NCBI RefSeq assembly: GCF_022427145.1 | Contig: NZ_JAKSXN010000033.1 | Coordinates: 1-61,877 of the forward strand | DNA length: 61,877 bases | Direction: 5' to 3' | Origin: Paenibacillus timonensis | GTDB lineage: Bacteria; Bacillota; Bacilli; Paenibacillales; Paenibacillaceae | Shown: piece after piece, positions 25,562 through 34,542 of the stretch | Numbering within the stretch: position 1 is the first letter of the stretch | How the letters are laid out: each line of letters starts with the position of its first letter | Program-made: the position numbers and the translations under genes | Notes under the pieces: generated by a model | Seen by the model: the letters and a program-made list of their open reading frames with translations, nothing else | Database searches by the model: none | What the model was told of the DNA's origin: nothing

Positions 25562-25709
25562 CCGCGTTACGCTGAACAAGGGATACTCTAACATCCTCCA
25601 GCCGTCGTCGGCATAAAATTTGAGAACCTGCGCCTTGTCCGTTATCCTAAAGATAAGGAATATTCCATTGCCCGAGTTGGGACAATGATAGGAGAAAGGC
25701 GGGGCGGCA

Positions 25710-26426
25710 ATGCGCAAGAGATGGCGATGGCTTGTTGGATGGATGGCAGGAATAACATTAATCATGTCGGCGTGCGCCCAAGGCCAAATTACCGATCAAC
25801 CGGCGCCGGCGGAAACGCTGAGAACCGAGAAAGAAGAGCCTCACGATATCACGTTGACGATCGACGGGGGTACTTTTATCCCCGACGTGACGCGCAGTCT
25901 GCATTACGATTATATGGAAGGGTTAACGGCACGTCGTGCCCTTGAGAGCAGCGGGATCGTCAGGTTCACGGAGGATCAGACCGCAATTCAATCCGTTGGG
26001 GAAGTGTCTCTGGATTCCACGCTGGAATGGGGCACCCGATTGAATGACAAAGAGCTGGTTTCAAACGGTTGGGATCAAGATTTGCAAGTCGGCGACAAGC
26101 TGCTCGTTTATGTCAAGACGATCGACAGTTATGAGGCGATCCCGCAGCAAGCTTCTTTGCTGTTGATTATCGACGGGGGCAGCCAGAAGAAATATTTCGT
26201 CAATAAATATGATGACAACACCACGGTCAGGGATCTGTTGAAACGCAGCGGGATCGTTCAGTTTACCCCCAACAATAAATCCATCGTTTCCGTCGGCGGG
26301 TATACGCCTATGGAGAATGAGCTATGGATTCTAAAGGTGAATGGGAAGAAGCTGCTGGATACCGGGCTGGACATGAGATTAAAACCGCAGGACAACGTGG
26401 AAATTGTCTTAAAACCGAAAGAGTAG
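25710..26426 (+). CDS. Lipoprotein with two DUF4430-like domains
   Basis: A 238-residue protein with a signal peptide ending in a lipobox (LIMSAC, Cys22), so it is anchored to the outer face of the membrane. Two similar domains follow, about residues 47-140 and 148-238, each with a pattern like TVRDLLKRSGIV and W-x-L-x-VNGKKL-x-D-x-G, resembling the DUF4430/transcobalamin-like fold. In other Bacillota such domains occur in surface proteins; a ligand is not known. ATG 25710 follows AAAGGCGGGG. It stands alone between two terminators. Confidence 0.75.
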   Translation: MRKRWRWLVGWMAGITLIMSACAQGQITDQPAPAETLRTEKEEPHDITLTIDGGTFIPDVTRSLHYDYMEGLTARRALESSGIVRFTEDQTAIQSVGEVSLDSTLEWGTRLNDKELVSNGWDQDLQVGDKLLVYVKTIDSYEAIPQQASLLLIIDGGSQKKYFVNKYDDNTTVRDLLKRSGIVQFTPNNKSIVSVGGYTPMENELWILKVNGKKLLDTGLDMRLKPQDNVEIVLKPKE

Positions 26427-26445
26427 GCACGATTTGCCTTCAAGG

Positions 26446-26484
26446 AATCCGCATTCCTGGTCATCACCGGGGTGCGGATTTTTT
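26446..26484 (+). terminator. Terminator after the lipoprotein gene
   Basis: AATCCGCA pairs with TGCGGATT, followed by a T-run. Confidence 0.85.
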
Positions 26485-26545
26485 CGATTTCAATAGGATT
26501 ATCAAAATAGTTATGACAAAAGTTTGTTCAAACTTTCACAATTAA

Positions 26546-26588
26546 TGTGAATGTAATCACAAGTTATCTTCAATTTTAAATATATACT
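26546..26588 (+). promoter_or_regulatory. Fnr-activated promoter of nirBDC
   Basis: TGTGA-N6-TCACA at 26546-26561 is centred at 26553.5 and TATACT lies at 26583-26588. With a start at 26595 the box is at -41.5, a class II Fnr site. There is no recognisable -35. Confidence 0.8.
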
Positions 26589-26674
26589 GGGAGCATCACT
26601 TAAAAATTGAACAATCAAACTTATCACTAAGAACGCTAAAGATCCAGGTATTTATTGGAGGAGGCATAACGAAC

Positions 26675-29110
26675 ATGGGAACTGACAGAGAGAAACTGGT
26701 CGTGATCGGAAACGGAATGGCCGGCATCAGCGCCGTGGAGCAAATCCTGAAGTTGACTACGAAATTTGACATTACGGTTTTCGGAAGCGAGCCGCATCCG
26801 AACTATAACCGGATTATGCTGTCGTATGTGCTGGAAGGCAGCAAAACGATGGACGACATCGTGCTCAATGATTTGAATTGGTATAAAGACAATGGCATTA
26901 CGTTGCATATGGGGACAACGGTCGAGCGCATCGATGCCGAAGCCAAAGAGGTCGTGGCCGATAACGGGCAACGCGTTCCGTACGATAAAGTGCTGATCGC
27001 CACCGGCTCCACTTCGTTTATTCTGCCGATCCCGGGCAGCGATAAGGAGGGGGTCGTCGGCTTCCGCGATATCGCGGACTGCGAGCAGATGCTGCAGGCG
27101 GCCAAAACCTTCAAGAAAGCGGCCGTCATCGGCGGCGGGCTGCTTGGATTGGAAGCGGCGAAGGGGCTCGTGCAGCTTGGCATGGATGTGACGGTTGTTC
27201 ATCTGATGGAAGACTTGATGGAACGCCAGCTGGACCATCAGGCTGCCGGCATGCTGCAGGCGGAGCTGGAGCGTCAAGGCATCAAGTTCAAGATGGGCGC
27301 GCAAACGACGGAATTGCTCGGCGATCGCCGGGTCAGCGGCCTGCGCTTTGCCGACGGCACGGAGCTGGAGGCGGAGTTCGTGGTCATGGCCGTCGGGATC
27401 AAGCCGAACGTTGCCGTCGCCAAGGCTAGCGGCATGGAAGTGAACCGCGGGATCGTAGTGAACGACTACATGCAAACCTCGCTGGAAGGTGTCTATTCGG
27501 TTGGCGAATGCACCGAGCATCGCGGGACTTGTTACGGTCTGGTAGCGCCCCTGTTCGAACAGGGGATCGTGATGGCGAAACATATCAGCGGCGTGGAGAC
27601 GGCTCCTTATGAAGGTTCGGTCGTATCGACCAAGCTGAAAATTTCCGGCGTGGACGTCTTCTCCACCGGCGAGTTTATCGACGGGCCGGAGCATACGGTG
27701 ATCGCCAGCAAGGACGATTGGAAACGTACGTACAAGAAAATCCTGCTGAAGGACGGCAAGCTGGTAGGGGCGGTACTTTTCGGCGACATCTCGGATTCGG
27801 CCGAGCTGCAGAAGCTGATCAAGCAAGGCGCGGAGATGACCGACGAATTGTACGAGTCGCTGATGGGCGGAGGTTGCTGCGGCGGCGGAGGCAAGAAAAA
27901 GACTTCGGTCGAAACGATGAGCGATGATGAAATCGTCTGTGGCTGCAACGGGGTTACCAAAGGCACGATCGTCGATTGCGTCGTGAATCAGGGTATGACG
28001 ACGGTGGATGAGATCAAGGCTTGCACCGGAGCAACCCGTTCTTGCGGCGGCTGTAAACCGGTCGTCGAGCAAATCCTGCAATTCGTCCTTGGCGACGGCT
28101 TCACGCAAACCGCGAAACAGGGCATTTGCAGCTGTACTTCGCTAAGCCGCGACGAGATCGTAGCGGAGATTAAGGCGAAAGGGCTCCAGACAACCAAAGA
28201 AGTCATGAACGTGCTCGGATGGTCGCAGCCGGAAGGCTGCTCGAAGTGCCGGCCGGCCATCAACTACTACCTGGGGATGATTTACCCGGATACGCATGAG
28301 GATGAAAAGGCTTCGCGTTTCGTCAACGAACGGATGAATGCCAACATTCAAAAGGACGGTACGTATACGGTAGTGCCCCGGATGTACGGCGGCGTAACGA
28401 CGCCGGAAGATTTGAAGAAAATCGCCGACGTTTCCTTGAAATACGATGTCAAAGTCGTAAAGGTCACGGGCGGACAACGGCTTGACCTGATCGGCGTGAA
28501 GAAAGAGGATCTGCCTAAAGTTTGGGCGGAGCTGGATATGCCGTCGGGTTATGCTTACGCGAAATCGCTGCGTACGGTGAAAACCTGCGTCGGCTCGCAG
28601 TTCTGCCGCTTCGGCACCCAGGACTCGATGGGCATGGGCGCGCTGTTGGAACGCAAGTTTGAGCGGCTTGACTTCCCGGCCAAATTCAAAATGGCCGTGA
28701 ACGGCTGTCCGCGCAACTGCGCCGAATCGTGCACCAAAGATATCGGCATCGTCGGCAATGACGGTGGTTGGGAAATTTTCATCGGCGGCAACGGCGGGAT
28801 CAAGGCACGTTTGGCGGATTCGCTGTGCAAAGTGAAAACCGATGAGGAACTGATCGAGCTGTGCGGCGCGATTATGCAGTATTACCGCGAAACCGGCAAC
28901 TACCTAGAGAGAACATCGGAGTGGGTAGAACGGATGGGGCTTGAACACATCCGCTCGGTTGTCGTCGACGACGCCGAGAACCGCAAAGCGCTTATGGAAC
29001 GGATTGAATTTGCCTTGAAACAAGTGACGGATCCATGGAAAAAGGTACTGAACGACGATGAGCAGCGCGGCAAATTGTATCATTCGTTGGAAATGAGCAA
29101 CCAGTTGTAG
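26675..29110 (+). CDS. nirB: Nitrite reductase [NAD(P)H], large subunit
   Basis: Cytosolic enzyme reducing nitrite to ammonia with NADH. The 811 residues hold an N-terminal FAD/NAD domain (VIGNGMAG, VIGGGLLGLEAA), two BFD-like [2Fe-2S] domains (CGCNG then CGGC; CSC then CSKC), and the siroheme/4Fe-4S domain with ligands C638 and C644 (CVGSQFC) and C678 and C682 (CPRNC). A Gly/Cys-rich linker, GGGCCGGGG then KKK, at 398-409 separates the first two parts. Start 26675 follows AGGAGG. With nirD and nirC it forms a dissimilatory ammonification operon under Fnr control. Confidence 0.97.
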   Translation: MGTDREKLVVIGNGMAGISAVEQILKLTTKFDITVFGSEPHPNYNRIMLSYVLEGSKTMDDIVLNDLNWYKDNGITLHMGTTVERIDAEAKEVVADNGQRVPYDKVLIATGSTSFILPIPGSDKEGVVGFRDIADCEQMLQAAKTFKKAAVIGGGLLGLEAAKGLVQLGMDVTVVHLMEDLMERQLDHQAAGMLQAELERQGIKFKMGAQTTELLGDRRVSGLRFADGTELEAEFVVMAVGIKPNVAVAKASGMEVNRGIVVNDYMQTSLEGVYSVGECTEHRGTCYGLVAPLFEQGIVMAKHISGVETAPYEGSVVSTKLKISGVDVFSTGEFIDGPEHTVIASKDDWKRTYKKILLKDGKLVGAVLFGDISDSAELQKLIKQGAEMTDELYESLMGGGCCGGGGKKKTSVETMSDDEIVCGCNGVTKGTIVDCVVNQGMTTVDEIKACTGATRSCGGCKPVVEQILQFVLGDGFTQTAKQGICSCTSLSRDEIVAEIKAKGLQTTKEVMNVLGWSQPEGCSKCRPAINYYLGMIYPDTHEDEKASRFVNERMNANIQKDGTYTVVPRMYGGVTTPEDLKKIADVSLKYDVKVVKVTGGQRLDLIGVKKEDLPKVWAELDMPSGYAYAKSLRTVKTCVGSQFCRFGTQDSMGMGALLERKFERLDFPAKFKMAVNGCPRNCAESCTKDIGIVGNDGGWEIFIGGNGGIKARLADSLCKVKTDEELIELCGAIMQYYRETGNYLERTSEWVERMGLEHIRSVVVDDAENRKALMERIEFALKQVTDPWKKVLNDDEQRGKLYHSLEMSNQL

Positions 29111-29142
29111 AACCGCGTCTAAAGTGAAAGGGGTTATGGAGC

Positions 29143-29490
29143 ATGAAATTGGAGATGAATGGCGAAACGTTCTACCCTGTCGGCGCCTTGGAGGATTTCC
29201 TGCCGCAGATCGGACGTGTCGTGGAGCTGGGCGACCTATCGATCGCCGTGTTCCGTACGTCGGATGGCCGCATTTTTGCGGCACTCAACCAGAATCCGCA
29301 TCCGAAGGGCGGGCCACTAGCGGAGGGCATCGTCTCGGGTCATTATCTGTACGATCCGTTGTACGACTGGAAAATCGACCTGACCACCGGGCTCGTTCAA
29401 GCGCCGGATACCGGCCGGGTTGCGATGTTCCCGGTTAAGGTGGAGGACGGGCAAGTTTTGGTTGCCGCAGCCGAGCTGCAGCAAGTATAA
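29143..29490 (+). CDS. nirD: Nitrite reductase, small subunit
   Basis: A 115-residue Rieske-fold protein that partners NirB. It has the beta-rich pattern VGALEDFLPQIGRVVELGDLSIAVFR but no Cys-x-His ligands, so it belongs to the NirD type without a [2Fe-2S] centre; this is normal for NirD. ATG 29143 follows AAAGGGGTTATGGAGC, 32 bases after nirB. Its role is to complete the enzyme and possibly its FAD or siroheme loading. Confidence 0.93.
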   Translation: MKLEMNGETFYPVGALEDFLPQIGRVVELGDLSIAVFRTSDGRIFAALNQNPHPKGGPLAEGIVSGHYLYDPLYDWKIDLTTGLVQAPDTGRVAMFPVKVEDGQVLVAAAELQQV

Positions 29491-29580
29491 ACGCAACAAG
29501 CGATAGCGCGGTGATCGGAAGGTCGCCGCGCTATTTTTGGAAGGGAAGACGAAACAAGTTATTTTGGGGGAGGAACACCT

Positions 29581-30363
29581 ATGTTTACGCCAAATGTGGA
29601 AGCAATCGTGGAAACGGCGGTCAAGAAAAAGGAAAAGATGAACGAAAGCCTGCCTAGGTATTTTGTGTCGGCGATGCTGGCAGGCGCATACGTCGGTTTG
29701 GGCATTATCTTGATCTTCAGCATCGGCGGGCCGCTGGCAGCGGTCAAATCGCCGTATCAAACGATGCTGATGGGGATGTCTTTCGGGCTGGCCCTGACGC
29801 TGGTCGTGTTTGCCGGCTCGGAGCTGTTTACCGGCAACAATATGTTTTTTACGGCAAGCACGCTTGCGAAGCGGACGACGGTCGGCGATACGGCCAAGAA
29901 CTGGACGCTCGTCTTTCTTGGCAACCTGGCGGGCGCGCTGGTGCTCTGCTTGCTGATCGTCGGCAGCGGCTTGTTCAAGACGGCCGCGCCGGAGCATTTG
30001 ATCTTTGCCGCCTCGGCGAAAAAGATGGGTGCCCCGGTAACGGAACTGTTCTTCCGCGGGATTCTGTGCAACTGGCTCGTTTGTCTGGCGCTGTGGATGG
30101 CGAACCGGGCCAAGGAGGATATCGCCAAGCTGGTCCTGATCTGGTGGTGTCTCTATGCGTTTATCGCGAGCGGTTACGAGCATAGCGTGGCCAATATGAC
30201 CCTGCTTAGCTTGTCGCTGCTGCTGCCGAACCATCCGGATACGGTTACGGTCGCCGGTTGGCTGCACAACATGGTACCGGTCACGCTGGGCAATATGGTG
30301 GGCGGCGCCGTGTTCGTCGGCATGGCTTACTGGTTCATATCGCCCGTTCGTAAAAAAGCATAG
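29581..30363 (+). CDS. nirC: Formate/nitrite transporter (NirC type)
   Basis: A 260-residue membrane protein with six spans and the FNT pattern GSELFTGNNM and ASGYEHSVANM. It moves nitrite in for the adjacent reductase; formate cannot be excluded since a formate-producing lyase is encoded nearby. It is the last gene of the nir operon, 90 bases after nirD with GGGGGAGG before the start, and ends at a strong terminator. Confidence 0.93.
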   Translation: MFTPNVEAIVETAVKKKEKMNESLPRYFVSAMLAGAYVGLGIILIFSIGGPLAAVKSPYQTMLMGMSFGLALTLVVFAGSELFTGNNMFFTASTLAKRTTVGDTAKNWTLVFLGNLAGALVLCLLIVGSGLFKTAAPEHLIFAASAKKMGAPVTELFFRGILCNWLVCLALWMANRAKEDIAKLVLIWWCLYAFIASGYEHSVANMTLLSLSLLLPNHPDTVTVAGWLHNMVPVTLGNMVGGAVFVGMAYWFISPVRKKA

Positions 30364-30380
30364 GGCGGGTCAACGAGAAT

Positions 30381-30428
30381 AATCCCCCAAGCTCGTCCAC
30401 TACCCGACGAGCTTGGGGGATTTATTTT
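30381..30428. terminator. Terminator of nirBDC
   Basis: AATCCCCCAAGCTCGT pairs perfectly with ACGAGCTTGGGGGATT, then TATTTTG. It lies between convergent operons. Confidence 0.92.
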
Positions 30429-30444
30429 GCGCGAAGAAGAACAA

Positions 30445-30477
30445 AGCAAAAAACCGCCCACCAAAGAAGGGACGGTT
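30445..30477 (-). terminator. Terminator of fnr
   Basis: On the minus strand AACCGTCCC pairs with GGGCGGTT, followed by a T-run. Confidence 0.8.
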
Positions 30478-30521
30478 CGATTAGCTAGAGCTAGGGTCTA
30501 TGAGGTGGGAGCTGCCGGCGA

Positions 30522-31241
30522 TTAGATGCGGCAAATTTCGTTCGGGCACAGCTCGCAGTGACAAATATCCTGCAGCATCACGAGGTCTTTGATCACGATC
30601 ATGCCGTTCTCGTACTCCAGCGCGTCCTTCTTGCGCAGGTCGCTCAGCATGCGGTTGACGCTCTCGCGCGTTGCCCCGATCATGTTGGACAAGTCGGTGT
30701 GGGTGATCTTCTTGTTGATCAGAATGGTATCTCCGTGTTGTTCGCCGTACGTATTGCTGAGACGGATCAACGTCGAGCAAAGGGCGCCCGGTTTGCCGTA
30801 CATCATCAAATCGCGGAACTTGGTCTGGGTCAAACGGTGATGGATGCCCATCCATTTCATGAAATCGATGGCGAAATCGCAATGCTGGCAAATCATGATT
30901 TCCAGATCCTTCTGCTCGATGACGCCGATTTCGCAGTCTTCGATGACTTCGGCGGTGAAGCTGTGCTTCGAGCTGAAGAACGGGTCGGCTTGACCGACCA
31001 TGTCACCGCGTCCATACATGTAAAGGATCAATTCCTTGCCTTCGTCCGTCGATTTAGTCAACTTCACGCGGCCGCGTTTGATGTAGAACAGTTTATCGGA
31101 AAAGTCACCTTCCCAGAACAAATGCGTCCCCTCGGGATATGCTTTGTCTTTCATCGTAACGAGAAGGCGATTGAAGTTTTGCTCTGTAAAACAGCTCGTA
31201 TTACCGCGGGGCAGGGTGGCATTTAAGATTTCACTCATCAT
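30522..31241 (-). CDS. fnr: Anaerobic regulator Fnr
   Basis: A 239-residue Crp-family activator that is active when its [4Fe-4S] cluster is intact, meaning without oxygen. It has the beta-roll (LFYIKRGRVKL, then GDMVGQADPF), the DNA helix THTDLSNMIGATRESVNRML, and the C-terminal cysteines C227, C229, C232 and C237 in ICHCELCPNEIC. The last three have the spacing of the Bacillus Fnr cluster ligands. Enterobacterial Fnr has its cysteines at the N-terminus instead. The ATG follows AAAGGGG on the minus strand. Fnr boxes occur in front of nirB, adhE and pflB and at 31353, so it probably controls this whole island and perhaps hmp. Confidence 0.95.
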   Translation of the reverse strand: MMSEILNATLPRGNTSCFTEQNFNRLLVTMKDKAYPEGTHLFWEGDFSDKLFYIKRGRVKLTKSTDEGKELILYMYGRGDMVGQADPFFSSKHSFTAEVIEDCEIGVIEQKDLEIMICQHCDFAIDFMKWMGIHHRLTQTKFRDLMMYGKPGALCSTLIRLSNTYGEQHGDTILINKKITHTDLSNMIGATRESVNRMLSDLRKKDALEYENGMIVIKDLVMLQDICHCELCPNEICRI

Positions 31242-31352
31242 TGATTTCCCCTTTGTACTCCAAATTTTTCTGAAAATTTTAAATTAATTATATAACGTTT
31301 TTTCGTTTTTTTGGGGGCCGTAAAGCCCGAAAAAGTGTCGAAATTTCAACAT

Positions 31353-31368
31353 TGTGAGAAAATTCACT
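31353..31368. promoter_or_regulatory. Fnr-like box between fnr and adhE
   Basis: TGTGA-GAAAAT-TCACT. It is about 80 bases from the likely fnr start (minus-strand TATAAT at 31292-31287) and far upstream of adhE, so it could serve fnr, adhE, or both. It also fits a loose Rex-type site. Confidence 0.55.
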
Positions 31369-31512
31369 TTGTCGGATGATAGAAATGCGTTATGCAAGGC
31401 GCAATATCAAGGGCTTTTCCCAACAAAAATGCCTGTCGGATATTTCGCACATTGTAAAGTATATATGAAAATAAAATCATGGCAAGTGAAAACTTTCAAC
31501 TTTTTTAAAGTA

Positions 31513-31556
31513 TGTGAAAAAATTCACTATACAAAGACGAAACCCTGTGCTATGAT
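31513..31556 (+). promoter_or_regulatory. Fnr-activated promoter of adhE
   Basis: TGTGA-AAAAAT-TCACT (31513-31528, centre 31520.5) and TATGAT (31551-31556) give a box near -42. A further similar dyad AGTGA-AATTTT-TCACG at 31603-31618 lies downstream of the start, in the position of a repressor site. TGTGAA-N4-TTCAC also resembles Rex sites, so NADH control is possible. Confidence 0.75.
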
Positions 31557-31678
31557 CAAGACATAAAGAGAAGCACATAAGCTTCATAAGGGTAAGCTTG
31601 CAAGTGAAATTTTTCACGATGTAATCATCGCCCGTCATTGCAGGCAAAGCCTTAACCAATCTTAGGAGGATGAGAGAG

Positions 31679-34294
31679 ATGGCCGTTAAAAACGAAGTGG
31701 CTCCAAAAGCGCAGGCAACCGCACAAGATTACATTCAGACCTTGATTGACAAAGCGAAGAAAGCATCCGAAGCTTTCATGAGCATGGATCAAGAGCAAAT
31801 CGACAACATCGTGCAAGCCATGGCTTTGGCCGGGCTCGACAAACACATGCATCTCGCGAAACTGGCGATTGAAGAAACGGGCCGCGGGGTGTACGAGGAC
31901 AAAATCATTAAAAACATGTTTGCTACCGAGTATATCTGGCACAGCATCAAGTACGACAAAACGGTAGGCGTGATCGAAGACAATCCTTACGACAGCTTCC
32001 AAAAAATCGCCGAGCCGGTTGGGATCATCATGGGGATTACCCCGGTCACGAACCCGACGTCGACCACCATCTTCAAATCTCTGATCGCCATTAAGACACG
32101 CAACCCGATCATTTTCGGTTTCCATCCATCCGCTCAAGCCTGCAGCACGGAAGCCGCTAAAATATTGCTCGAAGCCGCCGTTAAACACGGGGCACCTGCA
32201 GACTGCATCCAATGGATCGAAAATCCTTCCATGGACCGCACGAACGCGCTGATGAATCACCCTGACATCGCCTGCATCCTGGCTACCGGCGGTTCCGCCA
32301 TGGTAAAAGCCGCATACAGCTGCGGCAAACCGGCCTTGGGCGTTGGCCCTGGTAACGTTCCTTGCTTCATTGAGAAGAGCGCGGACCTGGATCAAGCGGT
32401 CAACGACCTGATCCTGTCCAAAACGTTCGACAACGGCATGATTTGCGCATCCGAACAAGCCGTCATTATCGAAGAACCGATTTTCGACCAAGTGAAGAAG
32501 AAAATGATCGCGAACGGCTGTTACTTCGTGAATAAAGACGAAGCGGCCAAGCTGACCGCGGGCGCCATCATCGCCGACAAATGCGCGGTAAATCCTTCGA
32601 TCGTCGGCCAACCAGCCGTGAAGATCGCAGAAATGTGCGGCATCGACGTACCGGCCGGAACGAAAATTCTGGTTGCCGAAATCGAAGGGGTGGGTCCTAA
32701 GTTCCCGTTGTCCGCTGAGAAATTGAGCCCTGTGCTCGCTTGCTACAAAGTGAAAAACGCGGAGCAAGGCATCGAACGTGCCCTGGAAGTCGTTCAATTC
32801 GGCGGCATGGGCCACTCCTCGGTAATTCACTCGAATAATGAAGAAGTCATCCAGAAATACTCGGACCGGATGCCAACCTGCCGGATCCTGGTGAATCAGC
32901 CTTCTTCGCAAGGCGGCATCGGCGACATCTACAACACGAACCTGCCGTCGCTGACGCTGGGCTGCGGATCGTACGGACGCAACTCGACTTCGTCGAACGT
33001 CACGGCCGTCAATCTGATCAACGTGAAAAGGGTGAATCGTCGTACCGTGAATATGCAATGGTTTAAAGTGCCTAACAAAATCTACTTCGAGAAAAATTCG
33101 ACGCAATACCTGGCCAAAATGCCGGACATCTCCCGCGTGCTGATCGTTACCGACCCGATGATGGTTAAACTGGGCTATGTGGAAAGAGTCGAGCACTATC
33201 TGCGCCAACGCCAGACGCCGGTGGCCATCGAAGTCTTCTCGGACGTTGAGCCGGATCCATCGACAACAACGGTGGAACGCGGTACTGAGCTGATGGCCAA
33301 ATTCCAACCGGACTGCATTATCGCCCTGGGCGGCGGTTCACCGATGGATGCTGCGAAAGGCATGTGGCTGTTCTACGAATATCCGGATACCGATTTCCAT
33401 AACCTGAAACAAAAATTCATGGATATTCGTAAACGGATCTACAAATACCCACGATTGGGCCAAAAAGCGAAGTTTGTAGCGATTCCGACAACGTCGGGTA
33501 CCGGTTCGGAAGTCACTTCGTTTGCGGTTATTACGGATAAAGTCAACGGCAACACGAAATACCCGTTGGCCGATTACGAGCTGACGCCGGACGTAGCGAT
33601 CATCGATCCAGAGTTCGTTTACAGCTTGCCGAAAGTAGCGGTAGCCGATACCGGGATGGACGTACTGACGCATGCGATCGAAGCTTACGTATCGGTGATG
33701 GCTAACGACTTCACGGACGGCCTGGCGATCAAAGCCATTCAACTGGTGTTCGAGTGGCTGGAGAAATCCGCGCTGACCGGCGACAAGCTGGCCCGCGAGA
33801 AAATGCACAATGCTTCGACACTGGCTGGTATGGCGTTCGCCAACGCGTTCCTCGGCATCAACCATAGCTTGGCGCATAAATGGGGCGGTCAATACCACAC
33901 GGCGCATGGACGCACGAACGCAATCCTGATGCCGCACGTTATCCGCTACAATGCGAAGAAACCAACGAAATTCGCCGCATGGCCGAAATACACGAACTTC
34001 GTGGCCGACGAGCGTTACGCGGAAATCGCCCGCATCCTGGGCTTGCCGGCACGCACGACGGAAGAAGGCGTGAAGAGCTTGATCAAAGCGATCCGCGACC
34101 TGAACAAGAAGCTGGGTATTCCGGAAACGTTCCAAGAGCTTGGCTTCGATGCGAAGGACTTTGAATCGCGCGTCGATTACCTGGCGGACCGCGCTTTCGA
34201 AGACCAATGTACGACGGCGAATCCGAAGCTGCCGCTCGTAACCGAGCTGGCTGACGTATACCGCGACGCGTTCTACGGAAGATTTGAAGAATAA
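31679..34294 (+). CDS. adhE: Bifunctional acetaldehyde/alcohol dehydrogenase
   Basis: Converts acetyl-CoA to acetaldehyde and ethanol, regenerating NAD in fermentation; such enzymes form long filaments called spirosomes. The 871 residues comprise an aldehyde dehydrogenase half (catalytic Cys256 in NGMICASEQ) and an iron alcohol dehydrogenase half ([13 protein letters not shown], with metal His residues in LTHAIEAYV and NHSLAHKWG). The ATG at 31679 is nine bases after AGGAGG; an ATG at 31670 overlaps that site. It has the codon pattern of a highly expressed gene. It carries its own Fnr-type promoter. Confidence 0.97.
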   Translation: MAVKNEVAPKAQATAQDYIQTLIDKAKKASEAFMSMDQEQIDNIVQAMALAGLDKHMHLAKLAIEETGRGVYEDKIIKNMFATEYIWHSIKYDKTVGVIEDNPYDSFQKIAEPVGIIMGITPVTNPTSTTIFKSLIAIKTRNPIIFGFHPSAQACSTEAAKILLEAAVKHGAPADCIQWIENPSMDRTNALMNHPDIACILATGGSAMVKAAYSCGKPALGVGPGNVPCFIEKSADLDQAVNDLILSKTFDNGMICASEQAVIIEEPIFDQVKKKMIANGCYFVNKDEAAKLTAGAIIADKCAVNPSIVGQPAVKIAEMCGIDVPAGTKILVAEIEGVGPKFPLSAEKLSPVLACYKVKNAEQGIERALEVVQFGGMGHSSVIHSNNEEVIQKYSDRMPTCRILVNQPSSQGGIGDIYNTNLPSLTLGCGSYGRNSTSSNVTAVNLINVKRVNRRTVNMQWFKVPNKIYFEKNSTQYLAKMPDISRVLIVTDPMMVKLGYVERVEHYLRQRQTPVAIEVFSDVEPDPSTTTVERGTELMAKFQPDCIIALGGGSPMDAAKGMWLFYEYPDTDFHNLKQKFMDIRKRIYKYPRLGQKAKFVAIPTTSGTGSEVTSFAVITDKVNGNTKYPLADYELTPDVAIIDPEFVYSLPKVAVADTGMDVLTHAIEAYVSVMANDFTDGLAIKAIQLVFEWLEKSALTGDKLAREKMHNASTLAGMAFANAFLGINHSLAHKWGGQYHTAHGRTNAILMPHVIRYNAKKPTKFAAWPKYTNFVADERYAEIARILGLPARTTEEGVKSLIKAIRDLNKKLGIPETFQELGFDAKDFESRVDYLADRAFEDQCTTANPKLPLVTELADVYRDAFYGRFEE

Positions 34295-34316
34295 GTGAAC
34301 AAACCCGCTTGAAAAC

Positions 34317-34361
34317 GTGACAAATATCACTTAATGTGATATTTGTCACAATCTTTTTAGG
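34317..34361. promoter_or_regulatory. Double Fnr box doubling as adhE terminator
   Basis: GTGACAAATATCAC (34317-34330) and GTGATATTTGTCAC (34336-34349) are perfect complements with a five-base loop, followed by AATCTTTTT. As RNA this is a terminator hairpin for adhE; as DNA it holds two TGTGA-N6-TCAC-type boxes, the right one centred at 34342.5. Confidence 0.8.
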
Positions 34362-34377
34362 GCAATTAAGCTATGAT
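34335..34377 (+). promoter_or_regulatory. Fnr-activated promoter P1 of pflB
   Basis: The box TGTGA-TATTTG-TCACA (34335-34350) and TATGAT (34372-34377) place the box at -41.5 from a start near 34384. A further perfect box TGTGA-AAAGTA-TCACA lies at 34456-34471 inside the leader. Confidence 0.8.
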
Positions 34378-34387
34378 TACCATATAA

Positions 34388-34486
34388 ATGATCCCTCATA
34401 GAGATGATGGAGTGGAACCCCGGACCTGATGGCCGGGCACAATAATTGTCTAAGTTGTGAAAAGTATCACAAATTTTAGGGATCAT
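34388..34486 (+). promoter_or_regulatory. pflB leader with long-range pairing and third Fnr box
   Basis: TGATCCCT (34388-34395) can pair with AGGGATCA (34479-34486), enclosing a GC-rich hairpin (CCCCGG with CCGGGC). The Fnr box at 34456-34471 lies inside and could drive a second promoter with GATATA or TATATC near 34496-34503, or block the first. Confidence 0.4.
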
Positions 34487-34542
34487 GAGGCGCGGGATAT
34501 ATCCTTCAAACCGCGACCACTATATAAATGGAGGGAATAAAG

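Noticed and set aside
31652..33307. Minus-strand frame of 551 codons over adhE
   Set aside because: It is antisense to adhE. Its His/Arg/Phe/Val-rich composition is that of an antisense shadow frame.
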